A DNA stretch of 20,948 nt from Actinomycetes bacterium (GCA_023389045.1 JAEWEZ010000030.1:1-20948), one strand, 5' to 3'; positions 9,701 through 16,863 are shown, counted from the first letter of the stretch. The notes: generated from the sequence alone by a model not told the origin. A program made the numbers and translations.

Positions 9701-10081
9701 CCGACCACGACCCTGCCCACTTTCTACGTGGACTTCCCGGCGGAAACCTCGCCGCTGACCGCCCCGCACCGCAGCAAAGACGGCCTCGTGGAACGCTGGG
9801 ACCTCGTGGTGGGCGGGATGGAACTGGGCACCGCCTACTCGGAACTGGCCGACCCGCTGATCCAGCGCGACCGCCTCACGGCGCAGTCGCTGAAGGCAGC
9901 GGCCGGGGACGCTGAGGCGATGGAAGTGGATGAAACCTTCCTGCACGCCCTGGAGATCGGGATGCCGCCCGCCGGTGGCCTCGGAATCGGTATGGACCGC
10001 CTGGTCATGGCGCTCACGGATACAACGATCCGGGAAGTGCTCGCCTTCCCCTTCGTGCGCCCGATGCATCGCCACCGCTAA
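6791..10081 (+). CDS. lysX: LysX: bifunctional lysylphosphatidylglycerol synthase / lysyl-tRNA synthetase
   Basis: This 1096-residue membrane protein charges tRNA with lysine and transfers the lysine to phosphatidylglycerol, lowering envelope negative charge and giving resistance to cationic peptides (known for mycobacterial LysX). Domains in order: about six membrane helices (residues 10-240); a DUF2156/LPG-synthase transferase domain (about 255-590); a LysRS-like N-terminal helix with RAAGMEPYPVG (near 630); an OB-fold anticodon-binding domain (about 655-745, starting RVAGRVRHLRDLGG); and a class II synthetase core with motif 2 FEIGRNFRNEG...THNPEFTALE (about 845-868) and motif 3 GLGIGMDRL (from about 1063). 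Length is close to mycobacterial LysX (about 1170). The start is set by AAGGAG at 6781-6786. The membrane part is shorter than in full MprF flippases, so lipid flipping may need a partner. It is divergent from an esterase and followed after 32 nt by an LssY_C protein. Confidence 0.94.
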   Translation: MSSPSAPATPRPCPRMVRLLIWGHVVATLASLGALLFTRPAPRVLPSLVELVFSAVNIPVFPSLVSVALLMLVSSGLVRRKRLALWGVIAFQVSGALVSTLHLIDVLRYTLPEPPDASLWPLLLSDLASPFAAILILILAWRFRHEFPGSVARRSWPLALTAAVVGLVLTIAVTHVLLLLTHGESDERNILLYSLARAVGLVGGHRLSDVSMLVPTVVGILLGATILISAALFLRSPRMRRSRTGAQEVAVRELLSQYGQQDSLSYFATRRDKDYVFSRDGRAVIAFQASGSVAVAAGDPIGPREAWDDAIAMFLAECRRHGWMPAVLSAGEEAARAWTAHGLMAVVMGDEAILEPEVLEQAGLAEVRRAAARARGEGLTVRIRRHSALTDEERADMVRYADQWRHDGDERGFSMALSRLGDPADGSCILVSAHGPDGTWHGLLSFVPWGRSGASLDVMRRSPDAPHGVTELMVSTLLQEGSRLGVTRVSLNFAMFRHVFDDAQKLGADFPTRLVAAVLQKADRWFQLERLYRSNQKYCPTWVPRYMLADGLATLPRTALAAGALEGFVPRLSPTWPTGPLTEEQLAAVAEIDARMPEISDLAPRRSDQSRHRLRHAEVLRAAGMEPYPVGLPEPMPLAAAVALVQEGAPSAPTNPTPDPLRVAGRVRHLRDLGGVLFAEIVDGAASLQLLLERDVLGAESFDLFAAVDRGDIVQAVGRPGRSRRGEPSLLVEQWVMASKSLQPIPFDSFEDPEARLRNRATDMVVHPRAVDLLRARSTVIQSVRSTLLQAGLLEVETPVLATVHGGANARPFRTRINAYSTDLTLRIAPELQLKRLMVGGMGAIFEIGRNFRNEGADATHNPEFTALEAYVPYSDYMRMRELTEQIIKDACRAVHGREAMPIGGVMTDISGPWAVESVCEAVSRAVGRPVDVHTDIDELLALTRAHGIEVRDDMGPGALIEELYGELVEPTTTLPTFYVDFPAETSPLTAPHRSKDGLVERWDLVVGGMELGTAYSELADPLIQRDRLTAQSLKAAAGDAEAMEVDETFLHALEIGMPPAGGLGIGMDRLVMALTDTTIREVLAFPFVRPMHRHR

Positions 10082-10101
10082 AAGCGCTCCCCGTTCGCCC
10101 C

Positions 10102-10113
10102 TAGGATGAAGCC
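10102..10113 (+). promoter_or_regulatory. Candidate leaderless -10 box for the LssY_C gene
   Basis: TAGGAT at 10102-10107 lies 6 nt before the ATG at 10114, the spacing expected when transcription begins at the A of the start codon. No good -35 is visible. The same bases (AGGA) could instead act as a weak Shine-Dalgarno, so the assignment is not certain. Confidence 0.45.
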
Positions 10114-11784
10114 ATGAGCCCGGCCCGGACATCTCGCCTGGTCCCGCTGGACCGCCCTGTCCCGTCGGAACCGCCGCAGTACGACCACGAACGCGGCCAT
10201 ACCCCGCAGCCCTTCCGTCTGGACCTGTATGCGCTGCTGGACACGCTCTTCATCATCATCGGCCTGGTCATCGCCTGTTGGATGGCGGGGCTCTACCTGG
10301 TCGAAGGGTTCTCCTTCAGCCTGGTGCGGCTGCTCTACCTGGTGGGCTTTTGGCTCCTGCTCACCTACATTGCCCTGCCGCGTCTGCACCAGGTGCTCAC
10401 CTGGATCTACCTGCCGGACTACTTCTTCGGGCGCACCCGCACCGTCGAAGGGGTGCTCTCCGATCCGGTCAATCTCGCCTTCGACGGCACGGAGCGGGAC
10501 CTGCACGTGGCGATGCGTAAAGCCGGTTGGGTGCTCGCGGAGGAGCGCACCGTCGGTTCCGCCTGGGGGATGGTGAAGGCGACGATCCTGCGCCGCTCCT
10601 ACCCGTCGGCCCCCGTCTCTGACCTGTACCTGCTGGGGCGCCGACACGACTTCACCTACCAGCAGGAAGTCGGGGGAACCACGACGAAGCGCCACCACGT
10701 GCGTTTTTGGCGGGTGCCGCCCGGTTTCGTGCTCCCGGGCGGGTATCGCGCCGACTGGCTCGCAGCCGGCACCTACGACCGCGCCGTCGGCTTCTCCTTC
10801 TTCACCCTGCAGATCACCCACCGGATCGACGAGAACACCGATGTGGAGCGCGACTACATCGTCGACACCCTGCGCTACGCGGATCCGCAGATCCAGGCCG
10901 AGGTGATCCACGACTTCTCCACCTCGTACCACCACCGCAATGGGCAGGGCGATCGGATCCGCACCGACGGTGACCTGCCGATCGTGGACCTCACCGGCGT
11001 AGCCTCCCGTTCCACCGGCGCGACGGCGGTCATGCTCCCGCGGCATCGCCCCACCGGCACCACGGTGATGAAGGCCCGTGCCGCCGCTGCGGCCGAAGCA
11101 GCCCGCCGCGGCTTCGGAGGGATCAGCGAGCAGTGGCACGACACCGTCGATGACCTGCATGAAGTGTGGGCTGGTGCGGCCGATCACCATCTGCCGCCGC
11201 CCACTGTGGTTTTCACGGGCCTGCTCGTCGTGCTCCAGACGCTCCTGCTCGGCCTGCAGTGGATCGCACGTGCCCTGCAAACGGACCTGGATCTGCTCGG
11301 CGGGGATGTGGTCGCGCTCCTGCCCGACGGGGATGCGCTTGGGCTCGCCACGATTTTCTGTGCCGTCACGATCCTGCTCACCGCCTTTGTGCTCCGACGC
11401 AACCGCTGGGCGCGTATCGCGCTGATGGCGCTCTTTACGGCCGACGCGCTCGCACAGCTTTCCGTGGCGACCGGCGACCTCGGGGCGGTGAAGCATTCCA
11501 TGCTGGTCGCGGCCGGGGCGAGTGTGCTCGGGCTGATGGCGATCTCCTCGGATGCCTCCCGGCTTTGGGTGCAGACGGAGCGCATCAATCCGCGGGAAGA
11601 GCGCGATGACGACGATGCGGAGGACGCAGACGACGACGAGGCCCACCACGGAACGGGGGCTCCGTCGGGCGGCACGACGGACGGTGCGTCGGAAGAGAAG
11701 ACCCGAGAGAAGCCGGGAGAGAAGCCGGGAGAGAAGGCGCCGGAACCCTCGCTCATCCACAGGGAGCCGACACAAAGTCTGTGA
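10114..11784 (+). CDS. Membrane protein with LssY C-terminal domain (LssY_C)
   Basis: This 556-residue protein has no assigned reaction. Two helices (about 41-63 and 70-88) lead into a soluble domain at about 110-290 that I recognise as LssY_C (PF14067) by DPVNLAFDG, AMRKAGWVLAEE, SYPSAPVSDLYLLGRR, KRHHVRFWR and FSFFTLQITHRIDENTDVERDYIVDTL. About four more helices follow (about 365-490). The C-terminus is very acidic (DDDDAEDADDDE) and ends with four 12-bp units (11695-11742) encoding EKTR, EKPG, EKPG and EKAP. In other proteins LssY_C is joined to membrane phosphatase or DedA-type domains, which hints at lipid work; that is inference. It lies 32 nt after lysX and may be read both from lysX and from its own leaderless promoter. 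A role with LysX in envelope lipid modification is plausible but unproven. Confidence 0.82.
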   Translation: MSPARTSRLVPLDRPVPSEPPQYDHERGHTPQPFRLDLYALLDTLFIIIGLVIACWMAGLYLVEGFSFSLVRLLYLVGFWLLLTYIALPRLHQVLTWIYLPDYFFGRTRTVEGVLSDPVNLAFDGTERDLHVAMRKAGWVLAEERTVGSAWGMVKATILRRSYPSAPVSDLYLLGRRHDFTYQQEVGGTTTKRHHVRFWRVPPGFVLPGGYRADWLAAGTYDRAVGFSFFTLQITHRIDENTDVERDYIVDTLRYADPQIQAEVIHDFSTSYHHRNGQGDRIRTDGDLPIVDLTGVASRSTGATAVMLPRHRPTGTTVMKARAAAAAEAARRGFGGISEQWHDTVDDLHEVWAGAADHHLPPPTVVFTGLLVVLQTLLLGLQWIARALQTDLDLLGGDVVALLPDGDALGLATIFCAVTILLTAFVLRRNRWARIALMALFTADALAQLSVATGDLGAVKHSMLVAAGASVLGLMAISSDASRLWVQTERINPREERDDDDAEDADDDEAHHGTGAPSGGTTDGASEEKTREKPGEKPGEKAPEPSLIHREPTQSL

Positions 11785-11797
11785 CCTGGGGTACAGT
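11767..11797 (+). promoter_or_regulatory. Weak promoter candidate for the APC permease gene
   Basis: CCGACA (11767-11772) and TACAGT (11792-11797), spaced 19 bp, resemble -35 and -10 boxes and overlap the end of the LssY_C gene. Initiation here would give a leader of about 70 nt with GGAGG at 11863-11867. The -10 is good; the -35 and spacing are poor. Confidence 0.3.
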
Positions 11798-11871
11798 GCC
11801 ACGACCGGCGCTCGGGGTGCATCCTGGCGTCGGCCCATCCCTGCCCCTGTCCCTGCTCCCCTGGAGGCCCC

Positions 11872-13308
11872 ATGAGCGAGAGCCCCACGACGACCCCGAC
11901 CTCCTCGTCCCAGCCCGAGCTGAAAAAGGCGATCACGCCCAAGCTTCTGCTGCTGTTCATCGTCGGCGACATCCTCGGCACCGGCGTCTACTCCCTGACC
12001 GGCAAGGTCGCCGGCGAAGTAGGCGGTGCCGGCTGGCTGCCGATCCTGATCGCCTTCGGCGTGGCCATGCTGTCGGCCCTGTCGTACCTGGAAATGGTCA
12101 CGAAGTACCCGCGCGCCGGCGGCGCCGCGACGTACATCCACCAAGCCTTCGGCATCCACTTCCTCACCTTCATGGTGACCTTCGCGGTGCTGTCCTCCGG
12201 CATCACCTCGGCTGCCACCAGCTCCGTCTTCCTCGCCGAAAACGTGCTGGCCGTCTTCCACCTGCCCGAAACCATGGGCGAAGACAACGCCGCCCTGCTC
12301 GCCACCGGAATCGCCGTGGCCTTCATCTGCCTGGTCGCCGTGATCAACATGTACGGCGTCTCCGAGTCGGTCAAAGCGAACGTCGTGCTCACCCTGATCG
12401 AACTGAGCGGTCTCGCGCTCGTGCTGCTGGTGGCCTTCTTCGCCATCGGCAAGGGCCAGGCGGACTTCTCGCGCGTGGTGCTCTTTGAAACCCAGAACGA
12501 CAAGAGCCTGTTCATCGCGGTGATCTCGGCGACCGCGCTCGCCTTCTTCTCCATGGTCGGCTTCGAGGACTCGGTCAACATGGCCGAGGAAGTCGTCGAC
12601 CCCGTCAAGAACTTCCCCAAGATGCTGATCGGCGGCCTCTCCATCACCGGCGTGATCTACGTGCTGATCTCCATCACCGCCGTGGCTGTAGTGCCGATCG
12701 GGGAACTGACCTCCGCCACCACCCCGCTGCTCTCCGTGGTCAAGCACGGTGCGCCCGGCGTGCCGATCGACACGATCTTCCCGATCATCTCGATCTTCGC
12801 GGTGGCCAACACCGTGCTGATCAACATGATGATGGCCTCGCGTCTGCTCTACGGCATGTCCCGTCAGGGTGTGCTTCCCGGCTTCATGGGCTACGTGCTC
12901 CCCAACCGCCGCTCCCCGTGGTCCGCGATCGTCTTCTCCACCCTGCTGGGCGTGGGCCTGATCCTCGCGGTGCGTTTCGTGCTCGGTGAGGAGACCATCG
13001 GCGCTCTCGGTGGCACCACCGCGATGCTGCTGCTGGCCGTGTTCTGCCTGGTGAATGTCGCGGTGCTCGTGCTGCGCCGTGAGAAGGTGGAGGCTAAGCA
13101 CTTCCGCACCCCGACCGTGGCTGCCGCGATCGGTGCCGTGACCTCGTTCATCCTGGTCACGCCGGTGGCGCAGAAACCGATCAACTACACCATCGGCGGT
13201 GCGCTGCTCGGGATCGGCCTGATCCTGTACATCATCACCTACCTGTACAACGGTGCTGTGAAGGCCCGTCGTACTCGCTTCCACCGTCCCGACGACATTG
13301 GCCGCTGA
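11872..13308 (+). CDS. APC-family amino acid permease
   Basis: This is an integral membrane transporter of 478 residues with about 12 helices, the standard APC size. The first helix carries GDILGTGVYSLTG, the unwound substrate-site motif of the superfamily; FFSMVGFEDSVNMAEEVVDPVKNFP (about 225-250) is the conserved E/D-rich loop with NxP, and SRLLYGMSRQGVLPG (about 323-337) is the typical helix 8-9 loop. Amino acid or amine uptake or exchange is the likely role, but the substrate cannot be read. The N-terminus is a Ser/Thr/Pro-rich tail of about 15 residues. The start is supported by GGAGG 4 nt upstream. A universal stress protein gene follows after 31 nt; in many bacteria such domains are fused to APC carriers, suggesting nucleotide-linked control. 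Lysine supply to LysX is possible but purely positional. Confidence 0.9.
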   Translation: MSESPTTTPTSSSQPELKKAITPKLLLLFIVGDILGTGVYSLTGKVAGEVGGAGWLPILIAFGVAMLSALSYLEMVTKYPRAGGAATYIHQAFGIHFLTFMVTFAVLSSGITSAATSSVFLAENVLAVFHLPETMGEDNAALLATGIAVAFICLVAVINMYGVSESVKANVVLTLIELSGLALVLLVAFFAIGKGQADFSRVVLFETQNDKSLFIAVISATALAFFSMVGFEDSVNMAEEVVDPVKNFPKMLIGGLSITGVIYVLISITAVAVVPIGELTSATTPLLSVVKHGAPGVPIDTIFPIISIFAVANTVLINMMMASRLLYGMSRQGVLPGFMGYVLPNRRSPWSAIVFSTLLGVGLILAVRFVLGEETIGALGGTTAMLLLAVFCLVNVAVLVLRREKVEAKHFRTPTVAAAIGAVTSFILVTPVAQKPINYTIGGALLGIGLILYIITYLYNGAVKARRTRFHRPDDIGR

Positions 13309-13339
13309 CCGCGGCCGACCCTTCGACCACCGGAGTTCG

Positions 13340-13753
13340 ATGATGAAGATCCTGCTCGCCTATGTTCCCAGCGCTACCAGCGAAGCCGCGCTCACCTACG
13401 CGGTGAACGAGGCGAAGGCGCGCGGCGCCTCGCTGATTGTGCTGGCCTCGGAGCGCGGGGTGGACCCGCGCAAGTCCCAGGGTGTCACCGACACTCGCCC
13501 CCTCGAGGAGCGTCTGGAGGAGACCGGGGTGCCCTACGAGCTGCGGATCGTGCCGCGGCGCGATGATCCGGCCGACGACATCCTCGATGCCATCGAGGAC
13601 TCGGGCGCGGACCTCGCGGTGCTCGGCATCCGCAAACGCACCCCGATCGGGAAGATCCTGCTCGGCTCGACCTCGCAGCGCGTGGTCATGGAGGCTGCGA
13701 TCCCGGTGACCCTGGTCAAGCCGGACACCTTCGTGCCGCCGAGCCGCTTCTGA
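13340..13753 (+). CDS. Universal stress protein (UspA family)
   Basis: This is a single-domain cytosolic UspA protein of 137 residues, normal for the family. It begins MMKILLAYVPSATSEAAL, the first beta strand and helix, and has the ATP-binding signature G-x2-G-x9-G(S/T) in a slightly altered form within GIRKRTPIGKILLGSTSQRV (about 94-113), then the final strand IPVTLVKPD. It is therefore probably a nucleotide-binding type, though the first Gly pair is modified (GIRK in place of G-x-x-G). Two Met codons are adjacent (13340, 13343); GGAG at 13332-13335 supports this region as the start. An upstream TTG at 13298 would overlap the permease and has no ribosome-binding site. It is co-directional with the APC permease and ends before a strong two-way terminator. 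Confidence 0.9.
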   Translation: MMKILLAYVPSATSEAALTYAVNEAKARGASLIVLASERGVDPRKSQGVTDTRPLEERLEETGVPYELRIVPRRDDPADDILDAIEDSGADLAVLGIRKRTPIGKILLGSTSQRVVMEAAIPVTLVKPDTFVPPSRF

Positions 13754-13808
13754 CGGAGGTGTTTGGCTGAGGCGCTGTCTCTTGCGGCAGACCCCGGCTG
13801 AACGACAA

Positions 13809-13849
13809 CAGCGGCGCCGCCATCCCGCGTGAGGATGGCGGCGCCGCTG
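13809..13849. terminator. Strong bidirectional terminator between usp and nhaA
   Basis: A perfect 17-bp stem, CAGCGGCGCCGCCATCC (13809-13825) with GGATGGCGGCGCCGCTG (13833-13849), has a 7-nt loop. It lies between two converging gene ends, 55 nt after the usp stop and 81 nt after the nhaA stop. CTTGTTGT follows on the + strand and TTGTCGTT on the - strand, weak T-rich tails for both directions. This is the strongest simple hairpin in the window. Confidence 0.8.
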
Positions 13850-13930
13850 CTTGTTGTGGTGGCGCGGTGGTGCGCCGGGTGAGCGCCGGGGCTGTGCCGG
13901 CGCAGTGGAGCGTCGGGAGGATGCTGCGCC

Positions 13931-15352
13931 TCAGCCCTTCTCCGGCTCCGCGCGGTTCACGGGACCGGTCGGGGTGGCATGCCCGTCTTCGCCGTAGACC
14001 TCCTCGGCGAACACATCCGGGGTGCCGTCCTGGTCGGAGTCCACCTGCTCATCCTCGTGGATCTTCTTGTAGCGCTTATCGCGCGGCAGCAGCAGGATCG
14101 CGCCCACCACGGCGGCGAGGATCGAGGCGGTGAGCACACCCACCTTGGCGTAGTCGTGCAGCGGATCCTCCACCGCGAAGCTCAGCTCAGTCACCAGCAG
14201 CGATACGGTGAAGCCGATACCGGCTACGGAGGCCAGACCCGCCAGGTCCACCCACTGAATGTCGGGGTCGAGGTTCGCGTGCTTGAGCCGCGTGATGAGG
14301 AAGGTGGAGCCGACGATGCCGAGGATCTTGCCGCCCACCAGACCGAGGATCACGCCGAGCGCCACCGTGGACTGCCAGGCCTCCAGCAGCCCGGAGACAC
14401 CGCCGACCGCAACACCCGCGCTGAAGAACGCGAAGACCGGAACCGCGAAGCCCGAGGAGATCGGGCGGAAGCGATGCTCGAAGGTCTGCAGCAGGGAGAA
14501 CTGCTCCCCGTACTGCGAACGCCCCGTGGAGGGCACCGTGAAGGCCAGCACCACACCGGCGATCGTGGCGTGCACGCCCGAGTTGTAGAAGAACGCCCAG
14601 ACCAGCAGGGCCAGGGGGAGCAGAAGCAGCCAGGCCGCCGCGTAGGAACGCTTGAAGATGAACTCGGCCTTGCGGGCCAGCAGAGCGAACAGGGCGAAGG
14701 GGATCAGCGTGGCCAGCAGCCACACGAGCTTGAGGTCATCGGTGTAGAACACGGCGATGATGAGGATCGCGATGAGATCGTCGACGATCGCGAGAGTCAG
14801 CAGGAAGGTGCGCAGCGCCGCCGGCATATGCGAGCCGATGATTGAGAGCACCGCGAGAGCGAAGGCAATGTCGGTGGCCGCTGGGATCGCCCAGCCGCCC
14901 AGCGCCCCGGGCGGGCCGAACACGTTGATCGCCACGAAGATTAGCGCCGGTACGACAACGCCACCGGCGGCAGCCACCACCGGCACCAGGGCACGGCCCG
15001 GGTCACGCAGGTCACCGTGCACAAACTCGTGCTTGAGCTCCAGGCCGGCAAGGAAGAAGAACAGGGCCAGCAGGCCGTCGGCCGCCCAGTGGGAGACAGA
15101 CATGTGCAGGTCCAGCGGGCCAATGTGGAACCCGAGCTTGGCGTCGCGCAAGCCAAAGTAAGCGTCGGCCGCACCGGAGTTCGCGAGGATCACCGCGAGA
15201 GCCGTGGCGATCACGAGCACGAGGCCGCCCGTGGTCTCGGTGGTCAGGATCTTCTCGATACGGGTGTATTCGCGGTAGGTGCCGCGTTCGAGGATCTTGC
15301 GGGGGACGTTGGGGTCGGGGCGGCCGCCGGGCGGCGTGCTCGTCGAACTCAT
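13931..15352 (-). CDS. nhaA: NhaA Na+/H+ antiporter
   Basis: This is a 12-helix inner-membrane antiporter that exchanges internal Na+ for external H+ and controls pH and sodium load. It has 473 residues, longer than E. coli NhaA (388) because of extra N- and C-terminal tails. The ion-site residues are present: Asp161 in PAATDIAFAL (equivalent to D133), Asp191-Asp192 in AIVDDL (D163/D164), and a Lys in GGKILGI (K300 region). The hallmark FFFLAGLELKHEF is at about 98-110 and the helix XI segment GIGFTVSLLV is intact. The C-terminal tail of about 45 residues is acidic and contains DSDQDGTPD (438-446), which matches a DxDxDGxxD calcium-loop pattern. It is the second gene of a - strand operon, 29 nt after the NhaD-like gene. 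The purine-rich GGGAG ahead of the ATG may be the ribosome-binding site. Confidence 0.94.
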   Translation of the reverse strand: MSSTSTPPGGRPDPNVPRKILERGTYREYTRIEKILTTETTGGLVLVIATALAVILANSGAADAYFGLRDAKLGFHIGPLDLHMSVSHWAADGLLALFFFLAGLELKHEFVHGDLRDPGRALVPVVAAAGGVVVPALIFVAINVFGPPGALGGWAIPAATDIAFALAVLSIIGSHMPAALRTFLLTLAIVDDLIAILIIAVFYTDDLKLVWLLATLIPFALFALLARKAEFIFKRSYAAAWLLLLPLALLVWAFFYNSGVHATIAGVVLAFTVPSTGRSQYGEQFSLLQTFEHRFRPISSGFAVPVFAFFSAGVAVGGVSGLLEAWQSTVALGVILGLVGGKILGIVGSTFLITRLKHANLDPDIQWVDLAGLASVAGIGFTVSLLVTELSFAVEDPLHDYAKVGVLTASILAAVVGAILLLPRDKRYKKIHEDEQVDSDQDGTPDVFAEEVYGEDGHATPTGPVNRAEPEKG

Positions 15353-15381
15353 GGAGGAGGTCTCCCTGGGGTCGGGTGCGG

Positions 15382-16863
15382 TCAGGTCTGCTGGACCCCC
15401 ATTGTCGCCGTTCCGTGCGGATCCTCGGTGGGTTGCTCGGGATCCTGGGAGGGCTCATCGGCGGAGACCTCGGGCACGGGGCAGACGCCGTGGGCGCAGC
15501 GCGTGTTCCTCCATGCTCTCAGGAGGATGAAGGCCAGGACGAGGACCCCGAGTGCTTGGGCCCACAGCGGATGGGCGATGAACAGCAAAACCATCGCGGT
15601 CAGGACCGGAACCAAGTGGTTGAAGGTCTCACGAACGTAGCCGATGAAGGAGGGCATTTTCACACCGTGCGACTCGGCCACGGACTTCACCATGAAGTTC
15701 GGGCCGTTACCGATGTAGGTCAGCGCGCCACACAGCACCGCACCCAGAGAGATGGAGGCCAGCAGCGCCTCCGGCACTCCCGCCACGAGCGGTTCGCCGG
15801 GCACCTGCGTGGCCATTTCGAAGAAGGTCGCGTAGGTCGGGGCGTTATCGAGCACGGCCGAGAGACCACCGGTGAAGATAAACAGGGTGATCTCGTTCAG
15901 CGGCAGCTTCGGCGCGACGGAGCGGAGCACCTGCAGGGCCGGCACCATCGTCAGGAAGATGCCGATGAACAGGGCCGCAACCTCCATGATTGGCGCGAAG
16001 GTGAACTGGTTCTCCTCGTAGCGCACCTTCTTGGAGCTGAGCACGAAGGAGCCTCCGGCGGCCGCCAGCATCAGCATCTCGCGCCACGGCACCCAGTTGA
16101 GCCCTTCGATATGCCCGTGGGCCACCGCGTCGATGTCGAGGGAAGGCACGGTCGCAACCGAGACCACGATCAGGCAGAACCACATCAGATGCGGCGCCCC
16201 CGCCAGGGACAGCTTGGTCACCGTGGTTTCGTCTTCGTGCACGGTGTACGCGCTTTCCAGGGCGTGCATCCGCTTATCCAGCGCCCAGTAGCTCAGCAGC
16301 AGCAGGCCGTTGACGAAGGCCCATTCGGGCAGCAGATGCAGCGTCCAGGTGAACGGCACGCCGCGCAGCATGCCCAGGAACAGCGGCGGATCGCCGAGCG
16401 GAGTCAGCAGGCCACCGCAGTTGGCCACCACCAGGATCGTGAACACGACGGTGTGGGCACGGTAGCGCCGCTCATGGTTCGTGTTCAGCAGGGGGCGGAT
16501 CAGCAGCATCGCGGCGCCCGTCGTGCCGATGAAGCTCGCGAGCAGACCGCCCACCGCCAGGAAGGCAGTGTTCACGCCGGGGGTGGCGGCGAGGTCGCCG
16601 CGCAGGCTGATACTCCCGGAGACCGTGAACAGGGCGAACAGCAGGATGATGAACTGCGCGTACTCGATCAGGGCGTGGCTGACCAGCGCGGGGTGCCCGG
16701 CCAGGAGCAGTGCGATCCCGACGGGTACGCCCAGGACCAGCGCGTACAGCAGCTGGTTTCGGGGGTGCTCCCAGTGGTGGGCGATGCTGGGCACCAGCGG
16801 GAAAATCGCGATACCGAGCAGCATGAGGACGAAGGGAATGATGCTCCAGGCGGGGAATGACAT
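15382..16863 (-). CDS. NhaD/CitMHS_2-type ion transporter, putative sodium:proton antiporter
   Basis: This polytopic membrane protein of 493 residues belongs to the ion-transporter superfamily (ArsB/NhaD, CitMHS_2-like). About 12 hydrophobic segments are visible. The signature FIGTTGAAMLLIRPLLNTN followed by ANCGGLLTPLGDPP is the first re-entrant ion-site motif, and FTGGLSAVLDNAPTYATFF with YIGNGPNFMVKSVAE is the second half; both contain the small-polar residues expected of Na+-coupled carriers. Automated annotation tends to call these sodium:proton antiporters or citrate transporters; the NhaA partner favours the antiporter role. The C-terminus carries CAHGVC and an acidic Pro/Glu tail. The ATG at 16863 is chosen because AGGGAGGAG (complement of 16873-16881) precedes it by 9 nt; a GTG at 16902 would lie upstream of that site. 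It is the first gene of the operon with nhaA. Confidence 0.86.
   Translation of the reverse strand: MSFPAWSIIPFVLMLLGIAIFPLVPSIAHHWEHPRNQLLYALVLGVPVGIALLLAGHPALVSHALIEYAQFIILLFALFTVSGSISLRGDLAATPGVNTAFLAVGGLLASFIGTTGAAMLLIRPLLNTNHERRYRAHTVVFTILVVANCGGLLTPLGDPPLFLGMLRGVPFTWTLHLLPEWAFVNGLLLLSYWALDKRMHALESAYTVHEDETTVTKLSLAGAPHLMWFCLIVVSVATVPSLDIDAVAHGHIEGLNWVPWREMLMLAAAGGSFVLSSKKVRYEENQFTFAPIMEVAALFIGIFLTMVPALQVLRSVAPKLPLNEITLFIFTGGLSAVLDNAPTYATFFEMATQVPGEPLVAGVPEALLASISLGAVLCGALTYIGNGPNFMVKSVAESHGVKMPSFIGYVRETFNHLVPVLTAMVLLFIAHPLWAQALGVLVLAFILLRAWRNTRCAHGVCPVPEVSADEPSQDPEQPTEDPHGTATMGVQQT

Noticed and set aside
6725..10132. Antisense open frame of 1135 codons opposite lysX
   Set aside because: Translation is Arg/His/Gln-rich with no recognisable domain, and the + strand has a full LysX; GC-rich third positions keep the mirror frame open.
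10078..13284. Antisense open frame of 1068 codons opposite the LssY_C and APC genes
   Set aside because: Spans two well-supported genes and the gap between them; composition is His/Asp/Gly-rich without domains.
13298..13339. TTG start for the universal stress protein
   Set aside because: Overlaps the permease end, has no ribosome-binding site and adds 14 residues absent from the UspA fold.
15376..16860. + strand open frame of 494 codons opposite the NhaD-like gene
   Set aside because: Mirror frame; Gln/His/Arg-rich with no domain, while the - strand encodes a clear membrane transporter.
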